A stretch of DNA of 64,000 nucleotides from Vibrio sp. SS-MA-C1-2 (lineage in GTDB: Bacteria; Pseudomonadota; Gammaproteobacteria; Enterobacterales; Vibrionaceae). The DNA lies in NCBI RefSeq assembly GCF_021513135.1, contig NZ_CP090981.1:1674001-1738000 (forward strand), written 5' to 3'. The notes beneath the pieces were generated by a model. The model was not told the origin of the DNA, made no database searches, and worked only from the letters and a program-made list of their open reading frames with translations. Positions 35,059-44,002 of this stretch are shown one piece after another (the stretch's first letter is position 1; each line of letters starts with the position of its first letter). The position numbers and the translations under genes were made by a program.

Positions 35059-36657
35059 ATGATGAATTCAAATAAATGGGTAAAAAAATCGATAGTTTTG
35101 GGTTTAGCGCTTTCAACGATTGCCATAAATACAGCGACGGCAAAGACACCAGCATCGACGTTGGTTGTCGCTAAAAATATTGATGATTTAGTCTCCCTTG
35201 ATCCTGCTCAGATCTATGAGTTTACAGGGGGAGAGCTAGCAAACAATATTTATGACCAATTGGTTGAGTATACGGCAAAAGATTCAGAGACGTTAGTGAG
35301 CAGTATTGCATCATCATGGACAGTGGATCCTAAGACTCACTCAATTACCTTTCATTTAGATCAGGGCGCAACATTCGCATCAGGAAATGATGTCACTGCG
35401 GATGATGTTATTTACTCTTTTCATCGTGTTCTACAACTCAATAAAACACCCGCATACGTGATTAAGCAGTTGGGCTGGACATCTGAAAACTTTGATAGCA
35501 AAGTAAAAAAAGTCGATGACGATACATTACAGGTCTTCTATAAAGAAGGAACATCTCCAGACTTTACACTTAATGCCTTAACGGCGACAGCGGCTTCTAT
35601 TGTCGATAGTCAAGAAGTGAAACGTCATGATAAAAATGGTGATTACGGTAACGCTTGGTTAAATAAACATAGTGCGGGTTCAGGACCTTTTGCATTACGT
35701 ATTTGGAAACCTAATAATACAGTTGTATTAACTCAAAATAAAAATTGGTGGGAGGGTGAACAAGTACTTAAGCAAGTTGTTTATCGTCATATTGCTGAAC
35801 CAACAACTCAGCGAATTATGCTAGAAAAAGGAGATATTGACATTGCGCGTGGCTTGGGGCCAGACCAAATCCAAGCGATTAAAGAGAACCGTGATATTCA
35901 AGTGAATACCTACCCACAAGCAGCGGTTTATTTTTTCTCTTTTAATGTGAAAAATGAAAAATTTAATGATCCTAAGTTATGGAAAGCCGTGAAATATCTT
36001 ATTGACTATCAAGGAATGACCGATTCATTTCTGAAAGATCAATTTAAGGTGCACCAAGCATTTTGGCCAAGCGGTATGCCTGGTGCCTTGAATGAAAACC
36101 TTTATTCTCTTGATGTTGAAAAAGCAAAAGCAATATTAAAAGAGGCAAACCAAGAAGGTTTAACTCTTTCAATGGATTACATTAATGGCGAACCGTTCAA
36201 TAGTATGGCTCAGTCTATTCAAGCGACATTTGCACAAGCGGGGATTCAATTAAACTTGGTTCCTGGCACGGGTAATCAAGTTATCACTAAATACCGCGCA
36301 CGTACCCATGAGTCTATTTTACTGTATTGGGCACCTGATTTTATTGATCCACACTCAAATGCTAAATCATTCGCATATAATGCGGATAATAATGATTCAG
36401 CTTATGTTTCTACGACAACATGGAGAAATGGCTGGCAAGATACCGCGCTTAACGCAAAAGTTGAAGCCGCTCTACAAGAGAGTAATCGTGAAACTCGTTT
36501 AGCGATGTATCGTGACTTACAAAAAGAGGTGATGGACAATTCACCGTTCTCTATTATGTTCCAAAATCAAGAACAATCAGCATTACGCAATAATGTTCAA
36601 GGTTATGAGCAAGGAACAAATAACCATCAAATCTACTACCATAATGTGAGTAAATAA
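35059..36657 (+). CDS. ABC transporter periplasmic binding protein, family 5 (Dpp/Opp type)
   Basis: About 532 residues from ATG 35059 (or 35062), with GAGGA inside the end of the GAF gene. Signal peptide MMNSNKWVKKSIVLGLALST to about TATAK. The mature protein has LVVAKNIDDLVSLDPAQIYE, TVDPKTHSITFHLDQGATF, DVTADDVIYSFHRVL and FALRIWKPNNTVVLTQNKN, the standard SBP_bac_5 pattern. It captures peptides or another small solute for the permeases encoded next. The ligand cannot be read from sequence. Confidence 0.9.
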   Translation: MMNSNKWVKKSIVLGLALSTIAINTATAKTPASTLVVAKNIDDLVSLDPAQIYEFTGGELANNIYDQLVEYTAKDSETLVSSIASSWTVDPKTHSITFHLDQGATFASGNDVTADDVIYSFHRVLQLNKTPAYVIKQLGWTSENFDSKVKKVDDDTLQVFYKEGTSPDFTLNALTATAASIVDSQEVKRHDKNGDYGNAWLNKHSAGSGPFALRIWKPNNTVVLTQNKNWWEGEQVLKQVVYRHIAEPTTQRIMLEKGDIDIARGLGPDQIQAIKENRDIQVNTYPQAAVYFFSFNVKNEKFNDPKLWKAVKYLIDYQGMTDSFLKDQFKVHQAFWPSGMPGALNENLYSLDVEKAKAILKEANQEGLTLSMDYINGEPFNSMAQSIQATFAQAGIQLNLVPGTGNQVITKYRARTHESILLYWAPDFIDPHSNAKSFAYNADNNDSAYVSTTTWRNGWQDTALNAKVEAALQESNRETRLAMYRDLQKEVMDNSPFSIMFQNQEQSALRNNVQGYEQGTNNHQIYYHNVSK

Positions 36658-37733
36658 TGTCAAGTATTGCTTCTAGTGCGATAAGTACGAAAAGCAGTAC
36701 AGGCTTGGTAAAACGCATGATCCCCTTTAGCTGGGGGATCGTTAAACAGCTAACTACTGTTGCAGTTACCATCCTTGCATTGCTTGCGGTTACTTTCTTT
36801 ATTGGTCGTATCATGCCAATTGATCCGGTTGTTGCGGTTGTTGGTGATCGTGCAACCCCCGAAGTTTATGCGCAAGTGCGCGCGCAATTAGGCTTAGATC
36901 AACCACTATGGACACAATTTTCTCTTTATTTAAAAGATATCTTTAATGGTGATTTGGGCTTTTCTCAAAGTACAGGTAACCCTGTCTTTGATGATATAAA
37001 AGAATTTTTTCCTGCCACTCTAGAACTTGCAACGTTAGGAATGATTGTTGGCACATTGTTAGGCATTCCTTTGGGGATCTTCGCTGCATTAAAACGTGGT
37101 CAATGGCAAGATAACTTTATTCGAGTCTTCTCTTTAATTGGGTATTCCACACCAGTTTTTTGGTTGGGCTTGATTGGACTATTTATTTTCTATGCCCAAT
37201 TAGACTGGGTTGCCGGTCCTGGACGATTAGATATTGGTTATGATTTTTTAGTTGAACCAGTGACTGGTTTGATTTTAATTGACTCTGCAATGGTTGGTGA
37301 GTGGGAGGTCTTTTTTAATGCGGTTGCTCACTTAATATTACCGGTGACGTTATTAGGGTACTTTTCTATGGCATATATTGGCAGAATGACTCGTTCTCTG
37401 ATGTTGGATGAACTTGAGAAAGAGTATGTCGTTACTGCAAAAGTGAAAGGGGTGAGTACGTGGAATATTATTACGAAGCACTGCTTACGTAATATTCGAG
37501 TTCCGCTAATTACGATCTTAGCGTTGTCATATGCCAGTCTACTTGAAGGGGCTGTTTTAACAGAAACCGTCTTTGCATGGCCAGGATTGGGCGCTTATAT
37601 AACAAGTGCATTATTTTCTGCTGATATGCCTGCGGTTTTAGGTGGAACATTAGTGGTTGGTGTCTGTTTTGTGACATTAAATCTGCTTGCTGAATTAGCT
37701 TATCCATTACTAGATCCGAGGGTAAAGCGATGA
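36657..37733 (+). CDS. ABC transporter permease 1 (DppB/OppB type)
   Basis: 358 residues with about six membrane helices. FIGRIMPIDPVVAVVGD, then EYVVTAKVKGVSTWNIITKH (EAA loop that contacts the ATPase) and LLEGAVLTETVFAWPGLG are family hallmarks. The ATG overlaps the stop of the binding-protein gene by one base (TAATG). Confidence 0.93.
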   Translation: MSSIASSAISTKSSTGLVKRMIPFSWGIVKQLTTVAVTILALLAVTFFIGRIMPIDPVVAVVGDRATPEVYAQVRAQLGLDQPLWTQFSLYLKDIFNGDLGFSQSTGNPVFDDIKEFFPATLELATLGMIVGTLLGIPLGIFAALKRGQWQDNFIRVFSLIGYSTPVFWLGLIGLFIFYAQLDWVAGPGRLDIGYDFLVEPVTGLILIDSAMVGEWEVFFNAVAHLILPVTLLGYFSMAYIGRMTRSLMLDELEKEYVVTAKVKGVSTWNIITKHCLRNIRVPLITILALSYASLLEGAVLTETVFAWPGLGAYITSALFSADMPAVLGGTLVVGVCFVTLNLLAELAYPLLDPRVKR

Positions 37734-38653
37734 ATACTCGAGTCTCTGAACTACAAAAAAATAAACCTAACTTAAAAATGTGGTTATTAGATGATAGTCC
37801 AACTAGCCAGTGGCAAGCGCAATGTTCTAGTGTTTACCGTATTTGGTTGTCACTTGCGAGTAATCCATTAACTGTTATTGGGTTGCTATTTATTTTGTTG
37901 TTACTGATTATGGCTATTTTTGCACCATTGATCGCGACACATTCACCAATCGAAACACATCTAGCTGCTCGATTATTGCCTCCTTCATGGGATAACTGGT
38001 TAGGTACTGATCATCTTGGTCGTGATATTTTTAGCCGCTTAATCTATGGTAGCCAAGTTACGGTACTCATTGTCTTTTTAGTCACAATCACGACAGCGCC
38101 TTTTGGGATGTTAGTTGGGGTCGTTGCTGGCTATTTCGGTGGTTGGGTTGAAGTGTTGCTTATGCGAATTACTGATATCTTTTTAGCTTTTCCTAAGTTA
38201 GTTATGGCCTTAGCTTTTGTGGCGATTATGGAACCAGGATTATGGAGTATGGTGATGGCTATCTCTTTAACTGCCTGGTCACCTTATGCACGAGTTGCTC
38301 GAGCTGAAGCGTTGACTTGCCGTCGTTCTGATTATATTCAGGCGGCAATTCTTTCTGGTGCGAGTACACCAAGAATATTATTGAAACATATTGTTCCTAT
38401 GTGTTCGACCTCTGTGATCATTCGTGTCACGTTAGATATGGCGGGTATCATCTTAGTTGCCTCTGGCTTAGGCTTCTTAGGGTTGGGTATTGCACCGCCG
38501 ACACCAGAGTGGGGAGCAATGATTGCAGAAGGGCGTTCTTTTCTTATTGATCAATGGTGGGTTGCGACAATTCCTGGTATTGCGATTTTACTTGTTAGTC
38601 TCGCATTTAATTTATTAGGTGATGGCTTGCGCGATGCGTTAGAAGGGAAATAA
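37730..38653 (+). CDS. ABC transporter permease 2 (DppC/OppC type)
   Basis: 307 residues. N-terminal cytoplasmic stretch, then helices; LGTDHLGRDIFSRLIYGSQ and the EAA loop RAEALTCRRSDYIQAAILSG are typical of DppC, and GFLGLGIAPPTPEWGAMIAE closes the domain. ATGA overlap with permease 1. Confidence 0.93.
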   Translation: MNTRVSELQKNKPNLKMWLLDDSPTSQWQAQCSSVYRIWLSLASNPLTVIGLLFILLLLIMAIFAPLIATHSPIETHLAARLLPPSWDNWLGTDHLGRDIFSRLIYGSQVTVLIVFLVTITTAPFGMLVGVVAGYFGGWVEVLLMRITDIFLAFPKLVMALAFVAIMEPGLWSMVMAISLTAWSPYARVARAEALTCRRSDYIQAAILSGASTPRILLKHIVPMCSTSVIIRVTLDMAGIILVASGLGFLGLGIAPPTPEWGAMIAEGRSFLIDQWWVATIPGIAILLVSLAFNLLGDGLRDALEGK

Positions 38654-38662
38654 GGAATAGTT

Positions 38663-39499
38663 ATGTCTTTACTAGAAATTAAAAATTTAACGGTGACGTT
38701 TCCAACCAATAAAGGGCCGATTGATGTTGTAAAAAAATTCAACTTAAAAATGGGTCGTGAAAAAATTGGTATTGTTGGTGAGTCGGGCTCTGGTAAATCG
38801 ATGACAGCACGCGCTCTGCTTGGGTTAATTCGGCAACCAGGTAAAGTAAGTGCGGATAAGCTTGAGCTTGATGGACAATCCTTACTTAATTTATCCGATA
38901 AAGGGTGGCGCGGTATTCGTGGTCAAGGGATCTCGATGATCATGCAGGATCCAAAGTATTCATTAAACCCTGTTATGACCATTAAACAGCAGATGTTAGA
39001 AACATGGATGTTACACCACAAAGGCAAGAAGAAAGAAGGACTAGCCGCAATTATTTCGAGCCTTACTGATGTTGCTATCCGAGATCATGAACGTGTATTA
39101 AGTTCTTATCCACATCAGTTATCAGGTGGTATGGGACAACGAATTATGATTGCAATGATGTTGATGTCAGAGCCTAAGATTTTGATAGCAGATGAAGCAA
39201 CGTCTGCCTTAGATGTGACTGTTCAGCGACAGATTTTGGGAATCTTAGAAAGAAATGTCCAACAGCATAATTCTGGACTGATCTTGATTAGTCATGATCT
39301 TCCGATGGTTGCAGATTTTTGCGATAGAATTATCGTCATGTATCGAGGAAATATTGTTGAAGTATTAGATGCTGGTGAGCTGAAAAATGCAAAGCATCCT
39401 TATACTCAAGGGTTATTATCATGTTTACCTTCTTATGATAATCGTCATCAGGTTTTACCGACGTTACAGCGTAATCCTAGCTGGGAGAAAGTATCATGA
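38663..39499 (+). CDS. ABC transporter ATPase 1 (DppD/OppD type)
   Basis: 278 residues. Walker A GESGSGKS, signature LSGGMGQR, Walker B ILIADEATSALD, switch His in LISHDLP. The C-terminus is shorter than usual and lacks the Cys-rich zinc/iron-sulfur segment of many DppD/OppD proteins. Follows permease 2 by 9 bases. Confidence 0.93.
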   Translation: MSLLEIKNLTVTFPTNKGPIDVVKKFNLKMGREKIGIVGESGSGKSMTARALLGLIRQPGKVSADKLELDGQSLLNLSDKGWRGIRGQGISMIMQDPKYSLNPVMTIKQQMLETWMLHHKGKKKEGLAAIISSLTDVAIRDHERVLSSYPHQLSGGMGQRIMIAMMLMSEPKILIADEATSALDVTVQRQILGILERNVQQHNSGLILISHDLPMVADFCDRIIVMYRGNIVEVLDAGELKNAKHPYTQGLLSCLPSYDNRHQVLPTLQRNPSWEKVS

Positions 39500-40245
39500 T
39501 TAACCTTGAAAATGTGAGCATCTTTTGGGGAGACTTTCTAGCGGTAAAAAACCTCAATATGAAAGTTAACCAAGGACAATGTGTCGGGTTAGTTGGTGAA
39601 TCTGGTTCAGGTAAGTCAACCATTTTGCAAATGCTTACTGGAATCAACAATCAATGGCAAGGTAAAACTCATTTAGTAGAGTCACCCTTAAAACCATTCA
39701 CAAAATACCCTAAAGTGTTGCGTAAGAACATTCAAATGGTATTTCAAGACCCTTATGCATCTTTACATCCAAAGCATACGATAAATCAAGCATTGACTGA
39801 GGTTGCGATGATTCATGAGCTGGATAATATCTCTGAACGGGTAGGGCAAGTTTTAGAGGATGTTGGGCTAGAGGCGAAATTTCGTTATCGATACCCACAT
39901 CAATTATCAGGTGGACAGAGACAGCGTGTGGCCATTGCTCGTGCCTTGTTACCTTCACCAAAACTATTGTTACTTGATGAGCCGACATCTGCATTAGATG
40001 CATCTGTTCAAGCTGAGGTTCTTAATCTCTTAAAAAAACTACAAAAAGATCTAAATTTGACCTATTTAATGGTCACTCATGATATTGATGTCGTTAATTG
40101 GATGTGTGATGATGTTTATGTTTTATCTAATGGACAACTAGAAGAACAAACAACTGTCGAGGCGCTGAACTCTGGGCAAGTAACATCGACTTATACTGAG
40201 AAGCTATTAGAAGCAACACATGGCTCACACATGTTGGTCTTGTAG
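39496..40245 (+). CDS. ABC transporter ATPase 2 (DppF/OppF type)
   Basis: 249 residues. Walker A GESGSGKST, signature LSGGQRQRVAIARALL, Walker B LLLLDEPTSALD, switch His VTHDIDV. ATGA overlap with ATPase 1. Shorter than DppF (about 330), lacking most of the C-terminal extension. Completes the importer operon. Confidence 0.93.
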   Translation: MINLENVSIFWGDFLAVKNLNMKVNQGQCVGLVGESGSGKSTILQMLTGINNQWQGKTHLVESPLKPFTKYPKVLRKNIQMVFQDPYASLHPKHTINQALTEVAMIHELDNISERVGQVLEDVGLEAKFRYRYPHQLSGGQRQRVAIARALLPSPKLLLLDEPTSALDASVQAEVLNLLKKLQKDLNLTYLMVTHDIDVVNWMCDDVYVLSNGQLEEQTTVEALNSGQVTSTYTEKLLEATHGSHMLVL

Positions 40246-40283
40246 CCTAGCCTGTTTTTAATCACAGCCATTTTCATTTCATT

Positions 40284-40338
40284 AGAAACGAGGATCCTTG
40301 CTGGCTTATTATTCCTCGTTTCTTGAATAATAAGCCAG
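40284..40338 (+). promoter_or_regulatory. Interlocked inverted repeats in front of the glycosyltransferase gene
   Basis: Stem A: AGAAACGAGG (40284-40293) pairs with CCTCGTTTCT (40314-40323). Stem B: CTGGCTTATTATTC (40301-40314) pairs with GAATAATAAGCCAG (40325-40338). Each loop holds one arm of the other, so only one stem can fully form at a time. Stem B ends 2 bases before AAGGAG, the ribosome site of the next gene. Such alternative structures are typical of attenuators and RNA switches. No T-run follows either stem, so control of translation is more likely than of termination. Confidence 0.6.
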
Positions 40339-40351
40339 TAAGGAGCCATCA

Positions 40352-41701
40352 ATGAAAATACTATTAGCCCATTATCGAGTTGGAGAAACAGATGGTGTCT
40401 CTCTTGAGATGGATAAGTGGAAATCGGTACTTGAAAACCAAGGCCATGAAGCCTTTTATCTTGCAGGTTCAGCAGGAAGTGTGGATGCAAATTGTATTGA
40501 AGCATTAAGGTATGATAATGGACTGAATGCAAAAATCACCCAAGATGCATTTATTGAGCCGACCTACTTTGATAATGCCACACAATTAGTTCATGCGATT
40601 GAGCAACAAGCAAAAGATATTGAAAAGGAAGCGATAAAAATAATTAAGGATAAGCAGATTGATCTGATTATTCCGAATAATATATTTGCGGTTGGCCATA
40701 GTTTATCTGCTGCAATTGGACTTGAGAATGCAATTCAAAAAACCGGTGTTCGAGTTATACATCATCATCATGATTTTCATTGGGAACGAGAAAAGTTTGC
40801 TAGCTCAGTTTATCCTGAAATCCAAGAGATTTTAGATCAATATTTTCCCCCTAAACGAGTAACAGACAAGCATTGTGTCATTAATCAATTAGCCGCCGAT
40901 TCTTTAAAGAAAAAGATGAACATCGAGTCGTTAGTTATCCCAAATGTATTTGATTTTGAAAATAATCACTGGGTTGTAGATGATTATAACCACGATTTTA
41001 GAGCGCAATTTGGCATAAAAGAATCTGATATTGTCTTTTTACAAGCGACGAGAATAGTGGCTAGAAAAGGGATTGAGCTTGCTATTGATCTCATTGCCCA
41101 GTTACAAAATGAACAACAAAAAGAGGTAACTTCTTGGGTTGGTAAGGTGCTTTATAATAAAAAAATGATAACTTCGGAGAGTCAAATTGTCTTACTACTT
41201 GTGGGTATGAATGAAGATAATGAGTACTTTTTAAAATTAAAAAATAAAGCCAAAAAATCAAACGTTAAATTGTTGGCGATTAATCAATGTATTAAGCATA
41301 GTCGTGAAGTGACTAACGGGAAAAAACATTACTCTCTCTGGGATGCTTATGTTCATGCTGATATCGTGACATATCCTAGCTGGTTAGAAGGATGGGGTAA
41401 TCAATTTTTAGAAGGAATCGTAGCAAAAGTTCCTCAAGTCGTTTATCGATATCCCGTTTTTGAATCGGATATTAAACCGTTTGGGTTTAATATTATCGAT
41501 TTAGGGTGTGAATTCATTTGGGATGAACAGGGGTTAGCAACAGTTACAAAAAGAAATATTGAATTAGCCGCAAAAGAGACTCAAAGATATCTATTTGATG
41601 GCGAATTTAGACGTCAGTCAATGGATGAAAATTTTATTATAGGTAAAAAAAACTTATCGTATTCTGCGCTAGGAACGTTATTAGCGACCTTGGTTCATTG
41701 A
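40352..41701 (+). CDS. Glycosyltransferase, GT4/GT-B type
   Basis: 449 residues, soluble, no signal or membrane segment. N-terminal Rossmann half starts MKILLAHYRVGETDGVSLEM; the C-terminal half carries FLQATRIVARKGIELAIDLI (nucleotide-sugar binding) and EGWGNQFLE, the EX7E motif of retaining GT4 enzymes. HHHHDFHWERE is a notable His-rich stretch. It would transfer a sugar from a nucleotide-sugar donor in the cytoplasm. There is no neighbouring polysaccharide locus; it follows a peptide-type ABC importer, separated by a 106-base leader with interlocked hairpins. Acceptor unknown. Confidence 0.85.
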   Translation: MKILLAHYRVGETDGVSLEMDKWKSVLENQGHEAFYLAGSAGSVDANCIEALRYDNGLNAKITQDAFIEPTYFDNATQLVHAIEQQAKDIEKEAIKIIKDKQIDLIIPNNIFAVGHSLSAAIGLENAIQKTGVRVIHHHHDFHWEREKFASSVYPEIQEILDQYFPPKRVTDKHCVINQLAADSLKKKMNIESLVIPNVFDFENNHWVVDDYNHDFRAQFGIKESDIVFLQATRIVARKGIELAIDLIAQLQNEQQKEVTSWVGKVLYNKKMITSESQIVLLLVGMNEDNEYFLKLKNKAKKSNVKLLAINQCIKHSREVTNGKKHYSLWDAYVHADIVTYPSWLEGWGNQFLEGIVAKVPQVVYRYPVFESDIKPFGFNIIDLGCEFIWDEQGLATVTKRNIELAAKETQRYLFDGEFRRQSMDENFIIGKKNLSYSALGTLLATLVH

Positions 41702-41771
41702 TTAATAGTGAATAATTAAGGCTAAAAAAATCTTGAAGATGTTAATCATTAATCAGATACACTGAAATGAC

Positions 41772-41815
41772 TATACCCTTCTTACTTGAAGTTGCTAGGT
41801 TGCTGGCTGTAATCA
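41772..41815 (+). repeat. ERIC-like repeat, left-end fragment
   Basis: TATACCCTTCTTACTTGAAG then TTGCTAGGTTGCTGGCTGTA; the remainder of the element is absent or unrecognisable. Confidence 0.7.
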
Positions 41816-41829
41816 TTACATTTCTTTAC
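41815..41829 (-). promoter_or_regulatory. Putative CpxR box upstream of the CpxP/Spy-like gene
   Basis: On the minus strand the sequence reads GTAAA-GAAAT-GTAAT, one mismatch from the CpxR consensus GTAAA-N5-GTAAA. It lies about 76 bases before the ATG of a CpxP-family gene, a classical CpxR target. CpxR sites work in either orientation. Confidence 0.5.
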
Positions 41830-41904
41830 GGTTGCAGCACATTCATTTACAGAGTAACGGCTATAATTGTATTACAAATTCGAACCGACCGTAACTAGGA
41901 TATA

Positions 41905-42384
41905 ATGATGAAAAAGTTAAATAAAATATTGCTTTCTACACTTGTATTACCATTGGCTTTAAGTTCAACGTCAGCACTTGCTGACCATCATTCTGGTGAT
42001 CAAAAGTCTTATCAAGGTTGTCATCACGATGGTGGTCAACATCATAAGTTTAATAAAAAAACCTTTAAACAGTTAAACTTAACTGACGCTCAAAAAGTTC
42101 AGATGAAAGAGTTAAGAAAGTCATTTAAAGAAGAATTGAAAGTCGCGAAGAAAGATAATAAAGCGGTAAGAAAAGCTGATCGTCAACAATTAAGAACATT
42201 AATTGAAGCGAAAACCTTTGATCAAGCTGCTGTAACCGAGTTAATGAATAAAATCTCCCATCAGCAGATTGATAAGAAAGTGGCTTTTGCCAAGTTACGT
42301 CACCAAATGTATAACGTCTTAACACCTGAGCAGCAAGCGTCACTAAAAGAGATGCAAGCGAAAAAGATGGAAGCTCATCAGTAA
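41905..42384 (+). CDS. Periplasmic CpxP/Spy-family stress protein
   Basis: 159 residues. Signal peptide to about STSALADHH. Then a His-rich stretch (HHSGDQKSYQGCHHDGGQHH) that may bind metal. The helical body has the two LTxxQ-type motifs of the family: LNLTDAQKVQM and LTPEQQASL. CpxP restrains the sensor CpxA and Spy is a chaperone; this protein could do either. AGGATATA precedes tandem ATG codons (41905 and 41908). A CpxR-like box lies upstream. Confidence 0.88.
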   Translation: MMKKLNKILLSTLVLPLALSSTSALADHHSGDQKSYQGCHHDGGQHHKFNKKTFKQLNLTDAQKVQMKELRKSFKEELKVAKKDNKAVRKADRQQLRTLIEAKTFDQAAVTELMNKISHQQIDKKVAFAKLRHQMYNVLTPEQQASLKEMQAKKMEAHQ

Positions 42385-42425
42385 TTAAATATTTATGTTC
42401 AATTAATATAATAGTTAGTTACTGT

Positions 42426-42507
42426 TATATCTTTGATACTTGAACCTGCTAGGTTGTTGGTTGCACTCACTTCCCATCTATTAGCAGCGTCAATGACTTT
42501 AGATATA
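42426..42507 (+). repeat. ERIC-like repeat, short form
   Basis: TATATCTTTGATACTTGAAC, then GCTAGGTTGTTGGTTGCACT, to GTCAATGACTTTAGATATA. Lies 41 bases after the CpxP-like gene stop. Confidence 0.75.
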
Positions 42508-42510
42508 AAT

Positions 42511-42557
42511 AAAAAACCTCTAGCCCGATCCAAGACGATTAGGCTAGAGGTTTTTTT
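42511..42557. terminator. Rho-independent terminator, bidirectional
   Basis: AAAAAACCTCTAGCC and GGCTAGAGGTTTTTTT pair around a 16-base loop (42511-42557). It ends rightward transcription of the CpxP-like gene. Runs of A before and T after allow function on both strands. Confidence 0.92.
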
Positions 42558-42703
42558 ATGCGTGTTGGTTAGATAATATTAAATCAATTACTTATTACTG
42601 TAGTGATAAGTTAACTTGGTCAGGAAAGGTTTGTTTTGTAATCTTATAGGGTGAAGTGTATATATTATCCGAATGTAATTTTACATTTTTGCAAGCTGCT
42701 TGG

Positions 42704-42719
42704 TGTGATCAATATCACA
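42704..42719. promoter_or_regulatory. CRP-type binding site upstream of pepT
   Basis: TGTGATCAATATCACA is a perfect TGTGA-N6-TCACA match, centred about 64 bases before the pepT ATG. In E. coli pepT is known for FNR control; this box is of CRP type, although CRP and FNR sites overlap in sequence. The rest of 42558-42775 shows nothing else. Confidence 0.75.
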
Positions 42720-42775
42720 TTAATAGGTTGTGGACCTCAATAAAATAATCCGAAATAATTAGTAGGATACCTATA

Positions 42776-44002
42776 ATGAGTTATGTAGATAAAAAAGAGA
42801 TTCTAGCAACATTTCTTGAATATACAAAAATCAATACAACAGCAGTAGCGGCATCAACACACTTACCTAGCTGCTCAAATCAACGAGATTTAGCCTTACA
42901 TGTTATCAATCAGCTCGACGGCAAAGATGGAATTACAACAGAAATATTAGATAACGCCATTACTACCATTACTTTAAAGCCAAATGACATTGAAATGCCA
43001 AGCATTGTCTTTTTTGCTCATTTAGATACAGCGGCAGATCATACTGGAGATACAAAAGCTCAGATTATATCAAATTATCAAGGTGGTAATGTTGCATTAA
43101 TTAATTCTAATGATGTGATTTATGAATCTGAATTAGCCAATTATACTGGTGACGATATCATTATTACAGATGGAACAAGCCTATTAGGCGCTGATGATAA
43201 AGCGGCTATTGCCTCTGCTGTAGAAGCTGTGAAATTTATGATTGCAACACCATCATTTAAACATGGTGAAATTAAAATTGTTCTTCTTCCTGATGAAGAG
43301 ATTGGTATTCGTGGAGCTAAGGCTTTAGATGTCGATAAATTAAATGCAGATTTTGGTATTTGTCTTGATTGTTGTGCAATTGGTGAATATGTCTTTGAAA
43401 ACTGGTATGCAGGAGATGCTAAAGTTGAATTTAATGGTGCGACAGCTCACCCGATGTCAGCAAAGAACAAATTAGTCAACTCACTTGTTATTGCGAATGA
43501 ATTCTTTAATCTGCTTCCAGCACAAGAAAGACCTGAACATACAGAGGATCGTGAAGGGTATTTTTGGTGTCAAAATCTATCCGGAGATACGGCATTAACG
43601 ACGTTAAATATTGCTATTAGAGATTTTGAATTAGAAGGCTACAAAAGTCGAAAATTATTATTGCAAGAGATAACTTCTCTGCTTCAGTTTAAATATGGTG
43701 AAGATCGTATTAAATTAACGCTTTCAGATACCTATTCTAATGTCAAAGAAGGCTTAGATAAAAACCCTCAAATAATTTCAAGTGTCCAACAAGCGATGAA
43801 TAATCTTGGGATTACACCAACACCACTTTTAATGCGTGGCGGATATGATGGAAGTGTAATTACACCAAATGGTTTGCCAACGATAAATATTTTTACAGGC
43901 GCACACAATTTCCACTCAACTAAAGAGTTTTTACCCGTGTCATCGTTGAAATCAGCGGCAGATATGTTGATTGAAATGACTAAGCTAAGTGGAGAAAAGT
44001 AA
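42776..44002 (+). CDS. pepT: Peptidase T (tripeptide aminopeptidase)
   Basis: 408 residues, the family length. Zinc site and catalysis: FFAHLDTAADHTG (HxD), TDGTSLLGADDKAA (bridging Asp), LLPDEEIGIRG (catalytic Glu pair), GAHNFHSTKEF (final His). It removes the N-terminal residue from tripeptides in the cytoplasm. The adjacent MFS gene begins on the last base of its stop codon, so the two are co-translated. Confidence 0.96.
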   Translation: MSYVDKKEILATFLEYTKINTTAVAASTHLPSCSNQRDLALHVINQLDGKDGITTEILDNAITTITLKPNDIEMPSIVFFAHLDTAADHTGDTKAQIISNYQGGNVALINSNDVIYESELANYTGDDIIITDGTSLLGADDKAAIASAVEAVKFMIATPSFKHGEIKIVLLPDEEIGIRGAKALDVDKLNADFGICLDCCAIGEYVFENWYAGDAKVEFNGATAHPMSAKNKLVNSLVIANEFFNLLPAQERPEHTEDREGYFWCQNLSGDTALTTLNIAIRDFELEGYKSRKLLLQEITSLLQFKYGEDRIKLTLSDTYSNVKEGLDKNPQIISSVQQAMNNLGITPTPLLMRGGYDGSVITPNGLPTINIFTGAHNFHSTKEFLPVSSLKSAADMLIEMTKLSGEK

